A DNA stretch of 64,000 bases, taken from NCBI GenBank assembly GCA_012064385.1, contig QRDG01000473.1, positions 6,914,032 through 6,978,031 of the forward strand, read 5' to 3'. Shown in pieces: positions 37,850 to 50,316 of this stretch; position 1 is the first letter of the stretch, and the number at the start of each line of letters is the position of its first letter. Position numbers and translations under genes: made by a program. Under the pieces are notes generated by a model. The model worked only from the letters and a program-made list of their open reading frames with translations, did not search any database and had not been told where the DNA came from. The stretch comes from Puccinellia tenuiflora (Eukaryota > Streptophyta > Magnoliopsida > Poales > Poaceae).

Positions 37850-40800
37850 TGTGGCACCCCCTTCTGACACAGGTCGTCAGAAAGGCGGTCGCCCCGTGCG
37901 CCAGCCCAGGATATCCGGACGCACGTTACGACAATGCAACATAGCGGAAATATCATTACACAATCAGGCCCAAAGGGCTACAAATGGTTTACATGGCCAT
38001 CAAGGCAAGAAAATTTATCATTGCCAAGTATGGCACGGGATGGAGTTTAATCGGCAGCGGAAGATAATGGTACGACAACGTCTTGGTGCGGCTCCATTCC
38101 ACAGGCATCTGGCTGGGCTACTGATCCTAGCACGTTCTCGCTCCATCTCTCTTTGCTACGGTAGAAGACGAATCCTCTCCACTTCTGGCCACATGAAAAG
38201 CCAGTTTGAGTACAATGATGTACTCGCAAGTAACAACCACAAGACATGAACAGTCAAGCAATCAGGCAACAAGTAACTAGTGACAGAAAATAATCTAAAC
38301 ATGGCAAGTGTCTACTCACGACATTCCAAGTGGATCGCAACAGGGTAGTACGACAAATCATGGCATAAGTAGATAATGGGGTATCACCAGTACAGAGTCC
38401 AAGCCAGGTGGGGTTGGATCGTGCACCGGCGATCAGACAAGAGAACTTACCTGTGACGAATAACGGAGGTACCCATTGGTAATAAGTATTTATAACAAAT
38501 CTGTCACAACTAGGCCCAACGGCCTCACCACATCTTTCCACTGCTAGGCCCATTGGCCTCATCTATCCACTAGGTAATGCACGGACGATGTTGGCTCAGG
38601 CCTAACTCTAGGCCCCCAACGATCGCACCGCCATCCCTCAAACGCGGTAACCATCCACAACTGGGGTAACATTCCCTGCATCATCTTATTGTTTATTTAG
38701 TGAAATCAGGTTGTTCATCTTACTTTCACACCGAACTTGAGTTTAACCTCCGGACTCGACAAAGGACAATAGTGTGACCGACACTGAACTGTTCCATAAC
38801 CTAGGAACAAGGCTAGCTGCTAGTTGATACACTCTCGAGAGGCTGCAGTTACCACCCATCTAAATGCACCTTGCTTCGCGACGGCAAGATACAATTACAT
38901 AACCGTTCACGCTACCAAGACACTCCTTGTATAGCTACCGACTTACCACTCGGCTAAGTCTTATGACGAAGTGAATCCGGCACGTCCCCAACTCATGAGC
39001 AACGCCTAGCTCCGGAACCTTCACAAGACTAGCCCCGACCACAACTATGCAGTATCCGACTAGACTTGCCAAGTGGGTAGCATCAAAGGAGGCATGATAG
39101 GTTACATAGGTTATGGCTCTCCCATTTGGGCGACAGTGGCAGTGCGTTCAAGGTTCAGATTGGTGGCACTATGGACTGACCCTATCGAAGCTTGGAGGGT
39201 TGGTTCATTTAATCCAGTTTCTTTCAACAACAATTCCAACAACAGAGGGTTAGTCCCACACAATAAATATAATATCATATCAACACGAAACAGATTAGTC
39301 CAATGCAAAATCATAATATCATATCAACATGAAACAGAAACAAACTGCACTCAATATTTCAAACAATATATAGTTAGTTCAATCAATGGTTAGTTCAACC
39401 GGGCGATGGCGGAGATAACTCCGACCAGTGACAGCCACAGGTTGAGTAAAAGAAAATAAACAGCACAGTTGGTTAGCGTCAACCGGGCGATGGCGGAGAT
39501 AACTCCGACCAGTAGCAGCCACAGATCGACTACAAAAGTTAGTGGAGGCGTCCACGCGATCCCGTTCCTCCATTCCATTGACTGCGGCGGTTCCTCCAGT
39601 CCATCGTCGCCGGAATGGGGAGTGGTGCATGGTACCGTCCAACACACGCCACAACTCTACAGAAAAGTAGACGAGATTCAATCCACGTGGGCGGTGCCCA
39701 ACATGTATTTAGTCGCCGGCCGGAACTCAACCCACACTTGATGGGTTTATCGTATTACAGGAATGAAAACAAAGTCACGATATCTCGTGACGCACAGTTG
39801 ACAGGATAGAAACCAAAGCCACGATATCTCGTGACGCACAGTTGACAGATGATAAGCAATCATAAGAAAGAAAGCATCCATTCCACTCGAGGATTAACTC
39901 GACGTGGTGTCAGCAATCTTGGCAAAAAGACCCAAATGAAAAGCCAGCGTCCCAAGCGTCGCAGTCAAAGCGGGCATACGCCAGCCAAGTTTGATGGAGG
40001 GAGAAGAAGCAAATAACTCTTTGGCAAATGCCCCCAACTCCGAGGATCATAAGACGACATTCGTCCGCTCCTCACCTCGGCGAAGGAGAAGAAGCAAACA
40101 ATCATGGGAACGCATGTTATAGTTATCCAGTTAGATGGTTCGACAAAGCCACGCAAGTGCGAGGCGCACAAATTATTCACTCGTCATTCTAATGCACACA
40201 TGGATGATGAGTGGAACATGGCATTACTATCTATACTTGAAATTAAACATGGCGTAGCTACCTAAGCTTGAAATAAACATAGCATGCAAATATACACATG
40301 AAATCACCGGAACCAACATCAGCATCGGCTAGTAATAAAATATAACGCGCATGTGTGACATGATAATCTGCAAACAAACAACACCGCTTGAGTGTTCATA
40401 GCAAGTGGTTAGCTTGCCTTCAAAGATCGACACCATTTGGCTTGGAGAGTCACGGACGTCGCGGGTTAGGGTCTCGATTCACCGGTACCGCGGGATACAC
40501 CTATACATGCATACGCGGGTGCTGAGCATACAAACATTTTACAAAAATATGAAACCTATACCGCTGGATAGAGCTTTTCAAACCATGAATTTAGAAATTT
40601 GAATCACCTCGAACGGAGCTACGGTTCAAAAGTTATGGCCGTGCGATGATTAGCTAATCGCTGCTCACTTCGGAAAAAAAAAACTGCATTGGGCTGCTTC
40701 TGAACCGGGCCGGACTGTTCGCGCATTTCTCGGAATACGCCTTCCAACGGGGGAGACGGAAAACTATGGTTCCGCCTCCACTCAGCTGATATGGCTGCGG

Positions 40801-42704
40801 GGCCTGGCCGGGCCCGCCTGTCGGCGGCACGGGGCGCCACGCTGGCGGCCCAGCTGGCCGTCCTCACCCCTCAGCGTCGAGGAGACGCGGGATGGCCCGA
40901 CGCGGCGCGACTCGGGCACCGCCGGCCACGGAAGCCGGCTGCCACCGCCGCCGCGGAGCACGCCGCCGGTCGGCAGGGTGCGGGCGGGGACCGGCCCGCT
41001 GCGCCGCAGCCGAAGGGGTTGGCCGCGAGCACGGGGTGCTCCGGGAGCGGGCCGACGCGGCTCGGGCTGGTCCGGCCGCCGGCCGCCGCCGACGCCCTGG
41101 TGCCTGCCGCCGGTCGCCGGGGTGCGGGGAGGGCCGCCCCGCCGCGCCGCCTCCGAAGATGGGGGTTACGGGCGCGGGGAAGCACGGGGATCGCCGCCAC
41201 GGTGTGCGCCCGCGAGCTCGCCGCCGGCAGTTCCCGGACGGGGACGAGACCACGGTGCATCACTCGGCGAACGAACATGTCTAGGGGGGAGAGGAGACCA
41301 AGGGGAACCACCCCACCGGGTTAATCGAAGAACGGCTCGGTCAGGAGCTCGCCGTGGTCCGTGAACCGACGTCGACGTTCATGGCCGAAACGGAGCAGAG
41401 CTCCGCCGTTCCGCAGCTAAGCCGAGCAGTGGAGGTTCCAGGGGGAAGGGAGGGAGCTTCTGGGCGCGCAAGGGAGCTCGGGAGTGGGAATTTATAGGCG
41501 GGGGCGACGAGGGGTGGCCACACACGTGTCCGTGGCCATGGAAGTGAGGGGGAGGGGATAAGAACAAGGGGGGCTGGATAGGGATGTCGAGCTGGATGCA
41601 CAGCGGTGCACAGGGGATTCACTGGTGCCGGGGGATTAGGGCTTGGCAGATTTAGGTCACGCCTAACCGTGCGTCCGGGATGTTCAGGGCGCGACGCGAG
41701 CGGCATCGTCGCGTTCCCGTTGACTCGGGGCATGAAAAGGAAAACGGGTCGCACCACTGGGTTCTTAACGATGAGACCCACACAACAAAACTAGAATCAC
41801 TCAAAGGCGACAAACTTTTATGTATAAGATTTTCAGAAATCCGGGGTTGCGCCAGGTGTTCGATGAAATGACAGAGATCTTCCCCATCTCAGAAAAATCC
41901 CCAAATTCACAGTAGGCTAGGATAGGTGTATGTAGTATGCTGGTGAAGTTTGAGCCCAATTGGGTACCTGGAGGTTGGTCAAAGAATTTGGTGTCCAAAA
42001 ATGCCCTAATGGCATGGGTATGCCAAATGAACTAAATCAAATAATATTGACATGATCTTCTGGGTAGGGCGTTCTGTATGGGAGTTTGTCATCTTGGCAA
42101 AGCACCAATGCCCAATGATTTTTGTGTCTAGGGTTTGCTTTGGAAATTGCTATTATGCATGAAAGGAGCATTATAAAGGAAGTACCCCAAATATTTCTCA
42201 AATGAGGTTGGGCCAATGGAGTGAAATGTTGAGGAGGTGGAATTAGGCATATTCCCAAAATTGTAGAATTTTTTGATGAGTGGAAGGTGTCTAGATAATT
42301 TTTGGATTGAAAATGGCATAGTAGGAAATATTTATACACTTGGAAATATGGCATGGGACTATGGAATAATTTTTCATTGGGGTGATGTATATGTATGAGG
42401 GAACCATATGGTAGCTTGGTAGAATTTATATCAAGATAGAATTGTGGTGGTGGCTTTTGGTAGGCCAGATGGGAGGGGTTTTGGAATTGTCAAATGGAAT
42501 CACGGTTCGACCGGCAAAACAATGGTATGAAGTTATGGTGGAGGTTGACAAGGTTCGAGGATCAATGGGAAAATTTCTAAGAGAGCGAAACCAAAGTAAA
42601 ATCAAAGACCATCGGGTTCAAAGAAAACACTTTGAAAATAGAAAAAGTTTTTCAGTTATGAGAAAACACTACTAAAAATAGGGACGAATTTTGGGGATGT
42701 TACA
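37850..42704 (-). repeat. LTR B (middle LTR)
   Basis: 4855 bp. Differs from both A and C at many sites where A and C agree, for example CACTTCTGG versus CACGTCTGG, GACGAATAACGGAGG versus GACAAATAACGGATG, and GTGGATCGC versus GTGGATAGC. TATAAATT lies at 41496-41489 (minus strand). Confidence 0.9.
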
Positions 42705-43628
42705 AACCTTCCCCCCTTAAAAAGAATCTCGTCCCGAGATTCGGAGACTAATAGAGATTCCCGGGGTTATACAAAATATTTCTTGTATGGTTTAATATAT
42801 CCCTATATTTAAAATATTTTAAAACTTTTTCTACCCGATACTAGGGTTTAACACTCAAAAGGGTTAACACTTAGCGGAATATTTTCTACAACGAACATTA
42901 TCAAGGCTTGATATTCTTATCACACTCAATGCAATCTAAGGATGGCATGGCAGGGGCTCACGAAATCAATCAATATAGGATTTGCTTCTATGGTAAAAAA
43001 AATTATACCTAAGGTTTTAGTTCAGCCAAACACAAGCATGGCAAGATCAAACAAGACCTACACACATAAACCACAAAACCATGGCAAAACAACAGGCAAG
43101 TCTACAACCAAGCTAACAAAACACTCTACAAAAATCCTTTCGTGCTCCAACGATGTGGGACACTCAAAAAGCATAATAAAGCTTGCGATGGGGGTCATCG
43201 TGGAGGGCTTGGGCCCTTTCTTTAACATGAGTTCTCACAAGGTTCATATTGGGTGAGGAACCTTGTGTCGTCACATGTATGAGCTTTTTTTTTTTCAAAC
43301 CTATACACGAGCCAACATTAAGTGAGCGGGACACCGTGGTTGTAGTGTCTCATTGATTACTTCCACTTAATAGTTAAACCTATGCAACACACCCAAAATA
43401 ATTCTCATACTAATGGGTAGTGTCGATTCCTTATCAAGGAAGAAACCGGCAAGTCGCGTTGGGAAAGGGTTGGGACAAGCTTTTCTACACCATACTGTTG
43501 ACCGACGCGAGCCATGCCAGTTAGGCGGAGACGGGTTAAATCCATCGGGTCTTTGTCGGGCAAAAGTATGGCGGGGCTCTCCATGCTAGGGTAGTCTACA
43601 GCCAGCCTGGTGCTCTGATACCATGCTC
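42705..43628 (-). repeat. Internal region 2 with PBS and PPT
   Basis: 924 bp, about 7 small differences from internal region 1 by eye. Primer-binding site TGGTATCAGAGC at 43623-43612 and polypurine tract at 42718-42707 on the minus strand. No coding capacity. Confidence 0.88.
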
Positions 43629-46600
43629 TGTGGCACCCCCTTCTGACACAGGTCGTCAGAAAGGCGGTCGCCCCGTGCGCCAGCCCAGGATATCCGGACG
43701 CACGTTACGACAATGCAACATAGCGGAAATATCATTACACAATCAGGCCCAAAGGGCTATAAATGGTTTACATGGCCATCAAGGCATGAAAATTTATCAT
43801 TGCCAAGTATGGCACGGGACGGAGTTTAATTGGCAGCGGAAGATAATGGTACGACCACGTCTTGGTGCGGCTCCATTCCACAGGCATCTGGCTGGGCTAC
43901 TGATCCTAGCACGTTCTTGCTCCATCTCTCTTTGCTATGGTAGAAGACGAATCCTCTCCACGTCTGGCCACATGAAAAGCCAGTTTGAGTACAATGATGT
44001 ACTCGCAAGTAACAACCACAAGACATGAACAGTCAAGCAATCAGGCAACAAGTAACGAGTGACAGAAAATAATCTAAACATGGCAAGTGTCTACTCACGA
44101 CATTCCAAGTGGATAGCAACAGGGTAGTACGACAAATCATGGCATAAGTAGATAATGGGGTATCACCAGTACAGAGTCCAAGCCAGGTGGGGTTGGATCG
44201 TGCACCGGCGATCAGACAAGAGAACTTACCTGTGACAAATAACGGATGTACCCATTGGTATAAGTATTATAACAAACCTGTCACAACTAGGCCCAACGGC
44301 CTCACCACATCTTTCCACTGCTAGGCCCACTGGCCTCATCTATCCACTAGGTAATGCACGGACGATGTTGGCTCAAGCCTACCTCTAGGCCCCCAACGAT
44401 CGCACCGCCATCCCTCAACGCAAGTAACCATTCACAACTGAGGGTAACATTCCCTGCATCATCTTATTGTTTATTTAGTGAAATCAGGTTGTTCATCTTA
44501 CTTTCACACCGAACTTAAGTTTAACCTCCGGACTCGACAAAGGACAATAGTGTGACCGACACTGAACTGTTCCATAACCTAGGAACAAGGCTAGCTGCTA
44601 GTTGATACACTCTCGAGAGGTTGCAGTTACCACCCATCTAAATGCACCTTGCTTCGCGACGGCAAGATACAATTACATAACCGTTCACGCTACCAAGACA
44701 CTCCCTGTATAGCTACCGACATACACTCTATGTCTTATGTCGAAGTGAATCCGGCACGTCCCCAACTCATGAGCAACGCCTAGCTCCGGAACCTTCACAA
44801 GACTAGCCCCGACCACAACTATGCAGTATCCGACTAGACTTGCCAAGTGGGTAGCATCAAAGGAGGCGTGATAGGTTACATAGGTTATGGCTCTCCCATT
44901 TGGGCGACAGTGGCAGTGCGTTCAAGGTTCAGATTGGTGGCACTATGGACTGACCCTATCGAAGCTTGGAGGGTTGGTTCATTTAATCCAGTTTCTTTCA
45001 ACAACAATTCCAACAACAGAGGGTTAGTCCCACACAATAAATATAATATCATATCAACACGAAACAGATTAGTCCAATGCAAAATCATAATATCATATCA
45101 ACATGAAATAGAAACAAACTGCACTCAATATTTCAAACAATATATAGTTAGTTCAATCAATGGTTAGTTCAACCGGGCGATGGGGGAGATAACTCCGACC
45201 AGTGACAGCCACAGGTTGAGTAAAAGAAAATAAACAGCACAGTTGGTTAGCGTCAACCGGGCGATGGCGGAGATACCTCCGACCAGTAGCAGCCACAGAT
45301 CGACTACAAAAGTTAGTGGAGGCGTCCACGCGATCCCGTTCCTCCATTCCATTGACTGCGGCGGTTCCTCCAGTCCATCGTCGCCGGAATGGGGAGTGGT
45401 GCATGGTACCGTCCAACACACGCCACAACTCTACAGAAAAGTAGACGAGATTCAATCCACGTGGGCGGTGCCCAACATGTATTTAGTCGCCGGCCGGAAC
45501 TCAACCCACACTTGATGGGTTTATCGTATTACAGGAATGAAAACAAAGTCACGATATCTCGTGTCGCTCACAGTTGACAGGATATAAACCAAAGCCACGA
45601 TATCTCGTGACGCACAGTTGACAGATGATAAGCAATCATAAGAAAGAAAGCATCCATTCCACTCGAGGATTAACTCGACGTGGTGTCAGCAATCTTGGCA
45701 AAAAGACCCAAATGAAAAGCCAGCGTCCCAAGCGTCGCAGTCAAAGCGGGCATACGCCAGCCAAGTTTGACGGAGGGAGAAGAAGCAAATAACTCTTTGG
45801 CAAATGCCCCCAACTCCGAGGATCATAAGACGACATTCGTCCGCTCCTCACCTCGGCGAAGGAGAAGAAGCAAACAATCATGGGAACGCATGTTATAGTT
45901 ATCCAGTTAGATGGTTCGACAAAGCCACGCAAGTGCGAGGCGCACAATTTATTCACTCGTCATTCTAATGCACACATGGATGATGAGTGGAACATGGCAT
46001 CACTATCTATACTTGAAATTAAACATGGCGTAGCTACCTAAGCTTGAAATAAACATAGCATGCAAATATACACATGAAATCACCGAAACCAACATCAGCA
46101 TCGGCTAGCAATAAAATATAACGCGCATGTGTGACATGATAATCTGCAACCAAACAACACCGCTTGAGTGTTCATAGCAAGTGGTTAGCTTGCCTTCAAA
46201 GATCGACACCATTTGGCTTGGAGAGTCACGGACGTCGCGGGTTAGGGTCTCGATTCACCGGTACCGCGGGATACACCTATACATGCATACGCGGGTGCTG
46301 AGCATACAAACATTTTACAAAAATATGAAACCTATACCGCTGGATAGAGCTTTTCAAACCATGAATTTAGAAATTTGAATCACCTCGAACGGAGCTACGG
46401 TTCAAAAGTTATGGCCGTGCGATGATTAGCTAATCGCTGCTCACTTCGGAAAAAAAAAACTGCATTGGGCTGCTTCTGAACCGGGCCGGACTGTTCGCGC
46501 ATTTCTCGGAATACGCCTTCCAACGGGGGAGACGGAAAACTATGGTTCCGCCTCCACTCAGCTGATATGGCTGCGGGGCCTGGCCGGGCCCGCCTGTCGG

Positions 46601-48481
46601 CGGCACGGGGCGCCACGCTGGCGGCCCAGCTGGCCGTCCTCACCCCTCAGCGTCGAGGAGACGCGGGATGGCCCGACGCGGCGCGACTCGGGCACCGCCG
46701 GCCACGGAAGCCGGCTGCCACCGCCGCCGCGGAGCACGCCGCCGGTCGGCAGGGTGCGGGCGGGGACCGGCCCGCTGCGCCGCAGCCGAAGGGGTTGGCC
46801 GCGAGCACGGGGTGCTCCGGGAGCGGGCCGACGCGGCTCGGGCTGGTCCGGCCGCCGGCCGCCGCCGACGCCCTGGTGCCTGCCGCCGGTCGCCGGGGTG
46901 CGGGGAGGGCCGCCCCGCCGCGCCGCCTCCGAAGATGGGGGTTACGGGCGCGGGGAAGCACGGGGATCGCCGCCACGGTGTGCGCCCGCGAGCTCGCCGC
47001 CGGCAGTTCCCGGACGGGGACGAGACCACGGTGCATCACTCGGCGAACGAACATGTCTAGGGGGGAGAGGAGACCAAGGGGAACCACCCCACCGGGTTAA
47101 TCGAAGAACGGCTCGGTCAGGAGCTCGCCGTGGTCCGTGAACCGACGTCGACGTTCATGGCCGAAACGGAGCAGAGCTCCGCCGTTCCGCAGCTAAGCCG
47201 AGCAGTGGAGGTTCCAGGGGGAAGGGAGGGAGCTTCTGGGCGCGCAAGGGAGCTCGGGAGTGGGAATTTATAGGCGGGGGCGACGAGGGGTGGCCACACA
47301 CGTGTCCGTGGCCATGGAAGTGAGGGGGAGGGGATAAGAACAAGGGGGGCTGGATAGGGATGTCGAGCTGGATGCACAGCGGTGCACAGGGGATTCACTG
47401 GTGCCGGGGGATTAGGGCTTGGCAGATTTAGGTCACGCCTAACCGTGCGTCCGGGATGTTCAGGGCGCGACGCGAGCGGCATCGTCGCGTTCCCGTTGAC
47501 TCGGGGCATGAAAAGGAAAACGGGTCGCACCACTGGGTTCTTAACGATGAGACCCACACAACAAAACTAGAATCACTCAAAGGCGACAAACTTTTATGTA
47601 TAAGATTTTCAGAAATCCGGGGTTGCGCCAGGTGTTCGATGAAATGACAGAGATCTTCCCCATCTCAGAAAAATCCCCAAAATTCACAGTAGGCTAGGAT
47701 AGGTGTATGTAGTATGTTGGTGAAGTTTGAGCCCAATTGGGTACCTGGAGGTTGGTCAAAGAATTTGGTGTCCAAAAATGCCCTAATGGCATGGGTATGC
47801 CAAATGAACTAAATCAAATAATATTGATATGATCTTCTGGGTATGGCGTTCTGTATGGGAGTTTGTCATCTTGGCAAAGCACCAATGCCCAATGATTTTT
47901 GTGTCTAGGGTTTGCTTTGGAAATTGCTATTATGCATGAAAGGAGCATTATAAAGGAAGTACCCCAAATATTTCTCAAATGAGGTTGGGCCAATGGAGTG
48001 AAATGTTGAGGAGGTGGAATTAGGCATATTCCCAAAATTGTAGAATTTTTTGATGAGTGGAAGGTGTCTAGATAATTTTTGGATTGAAAATGGCATAATA
48101 GGAAATATTTATAAACTTGGAAATATTGCATGGGACTATGGAATACTTTTCCATTGGGGTGATGTATATGTATGAGGGAACCATATGGTAGCTTGGTAGA
48201 ATTTATATCAAGATAGAATTGTGGTGGTGGCTTTTGGTAGGACAGATGGGAGGGGTTTTGGAATTGTCAAATGGAATCACGGTTCGACCGGCAAAACAAT
48301 GGTATGAAGTTATGGTGGAGGTTGACAAGGTTCGAGGATCAATGGGAAAATTTCTAAGAGAGGGAAACCAAAGTCAAATCAAAGACCATCTGGTTCAAAG
48401 AAAACACTTTGAAAATAGAAAAAGTTTTTCAGTTATGAGAAAACACTACTAAAAATAGGGACGAATTTTGGGGATGTTACA
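43629..48481 (-). repeat. LTR C (5' LTR in element orientation)
   Basis: 4853 bp. Nearly identical to LTR A outside the region of one-base deletions in A. TATAAATT on the minus strand at 47272-47265 would drive transcription of the element. The long open frames in the GC-rich block (about 46395-47140) overlap on both strands, are low-complexity, and are not considered genes. Confidence 0.9.
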
Positions 48482-49755
48482 GGGTCCCAGATCTTGAGGT
48501 CAAGAATAGAGCTCTTCTTGGTAAATGGCTATTCAAGCTTCTTACCGAAGATGGGGTTTGGCAAACTCTTCTACGGAGGAAATATATTGGCTCTAATGCG
48601 TTATCACAGATTTCATGGAAATCAGGTGATTCTCATTTTTGGGCTGGTCTGATGGAGACGAAGAAATTCGTTTTCCCATTTGGATCTTTCTCCATTAAAA
48701 GCGGTTCGGAGATACGGTTTTGGGAGGATAAGTGGTTAGGTCCTACCACGCTCCGTGAACAGTATCCAGCGATATACAATATAGTCCTTGGACGTCACAA
48801 AAGTGATTCTCTCGCACAGGTGATGGAAACTTTCCCACCTAATGTGTCGTTCAGACGAGATCTAGTTGGTCCCAGGTTAGCATCTTGGAATGAGTTGCTA
48901 CAACGTCTAGTTTTGGTTAATCTGACAGAGGGGGCTGACGAGTTTCGTTGGAATTTACATACTAATGGTAAATTCTCGGTGGACTCTATGTATAATGCGT
49001 TAATCCAACCGGATATCCCAGTCGATAACAATAAGAAAATATGTAAGATGAAGATTCCGCTAAAAAACAAGGTTTTTGCGTGGTACCTTTATCGAGGAGT
49101 AATCCTCACTAAAGACAACCTTGCAAAGCGTAATTGGCATGGAAGTAAAAAGTGTGTCTTCTGTCATAAGGACGAGACTATTAAACACTTGTTCTTTGAT
49201 TGTCAGTTTGCTAGTTCTATATGGTCAATCATCCAAATAGGTTCTACCTTATATCCCCCACGAAGTATTGCTAATATTTTTGGCAATTGGCTTAATGGGG
49301 TGGATCATAGGTTTAAATTACTTATTAGGGTGGGAGCGTTAGCCGTTATATGGTCGCTTTGGCTATGTAGAAATGACAAGATTTTTAATGGTAAAAATTC
49401 GTCCCTTATGCAGGTTATCTACAGGAGTACGGCGACGCTCCGTCTGTGGTCTCCGTTGCAACGTGCGAAGCATCGGGACCTGTTTTCGGAGGTCTGTACA
49501 AGGCTGGAGACGGCGGCAAGGGACTTTTTATCCCTCCATGGATGGTAGCATAATTTGCGGATTGGCCCTCCACCACCATAGGCGTGTCTGTAATTTCTCA
49601 TTATGATATGTAACTCGCCTTTTTTAGTTCTTACTTCTGTCCGTTGGATTTGGATTGGCTGTGTGCATCTCAGTTATGCAGAGGCCGGGTGTAATGCTTA
49701 AAACCTTTTAAGTAATAAAAACTCCCTTTATCGAAAAAAAACTAGAGATGCTCTA

Positions 49756-50316
49756 AGGTGAACAAAAATACCAGAATCTGCATTAATTTATGTGAGACAA
49801 GGAGATAATCCTTGGATCCATATTTTTTATTTTAGTTCAAAGAAATGGAAGCTTTTTTACCTAGCCTCTTTAGCAACCAAGGATGCATACAATGAAATTA
49901 TTACAAACCCTATGAAATCCAGCAAAATGAAGACGACGAAAATTAGATACATGATGTCAGGTTTTCAAACACAAAGCAAGCTATAGCCAATTCACTTTTA
50001 AACTCTATCCATGCAACAAGGCTACCAAGAGATCGTTCACACGCTAAAAACAACTACCAGAGAGAGGAGTAAATAAGTGTTGTATTCAACACGAAGCTCC
50101 AATGAGGAATACGACTTGCATCGTCCTGCCCGAAATCGACCAATAGGACCGGCCATATCATGGATTTTCATGCTGGCAACATTATTGATGTACTAATACG
50201 TCTAAAACATATCTATAAATTTTGATTGATCTATGCTAATATCATATCAATGTTATACACTTACATTATTTTCTATTGTTTTGCATCATTTTGTTGGAAT
50301 AACATATTGCCACAAT
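49756..50316. other. Unit A DNA between the LINE and the hAT element
   Basis: Non-coding, collinear with unit B 62159-62711 (GGTGAACAAAAATACC, GATGACGTCAGG-type blocks, TTGATGTACTAATACGTC). No gene. Confidence 0.7.

Larger units (their letters stand above)
32083..48481 (-). mobile_element. Three-LTR non-autonomous LTR retrotransposon (16.4 kb)
   Basis: On the minus strand the LTRs begin TGTAACATCCCC and end GGGTGCCACA (TG...CA). Order on the minus strand: LTR C, internal 2, LTR B, internal 1, LTR A. One 5-bp duplication, GGGTC, flanks the whole (32078-32082 and 48482-48486), and removing it restores the LINE reading frame (LGVPDL). No gag or pol anywhere, so a LARD-like element depending on proteins of others. 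LTRs (4.84-4.86 kb) are far longer than the internal region (0.92 kb). Confidence 0.93.
29447..49548 (+). pseudogene. LINE ORF2 (endonuclease, reverse transcriptase), split
   Basis: From MEKGECDTISN: endonuclease motifs FLNSRGLRDL, ISETG, VTVYGAAQ, IIGGDFNLLRF, LSDHAPILL; reverse transcriptase NKTPGPDGFPAEFYQNFW, FRPICLLNVSFKIFTK, LKIDFEKAYDKVKW, KGLRQGDPLSPILFN and the catalytic YVDD (LQYVDDTILF). The frame stops at TAA 32000-32002 (after RFFW) where a Gln is usual, and one base is missing near 32015. The LTR element then interrupts at 32083. It resumes at 48482 with VPDLEVKNRALLGKWLF and ends with zf-RVT (KCVFCHKDETIKHLFFDC) at 49548. Upstream of 32000 it reads as a complete endonuclease-RT. 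Confidence 0.92.
26953..49741 (+). mobile_element. Full-length L1-type LINE, interrupted by an LTR element
   Basis: Flanked by CTAGAGATGCTCTA (26939-26952 and 49742-49755), a perfect 14-bp target duplication lying within the right end of the Harbinger element. Own length about 6.4 kb after subtracting the nested 16.4-kb element and its 5-bp duplication. Order: 5' leader with tRNA-like boxes, ORF1 with two CCHC knuckles, ORF2, 3' UTR with AAGTAATAAAAACTCCC and a short A tail. Both ORFs carry mutations. Confidence 0.93.

Noticed and set aside
32083..48481. Three independent insertions of the same LTR element, or an assembly duplication
   Set aside because: A single GGGTC duplication brackets the whole and the LINE frame is restored by removing all of it; the three LTRs differ at many sites, so they are not one sequence assembled three times.
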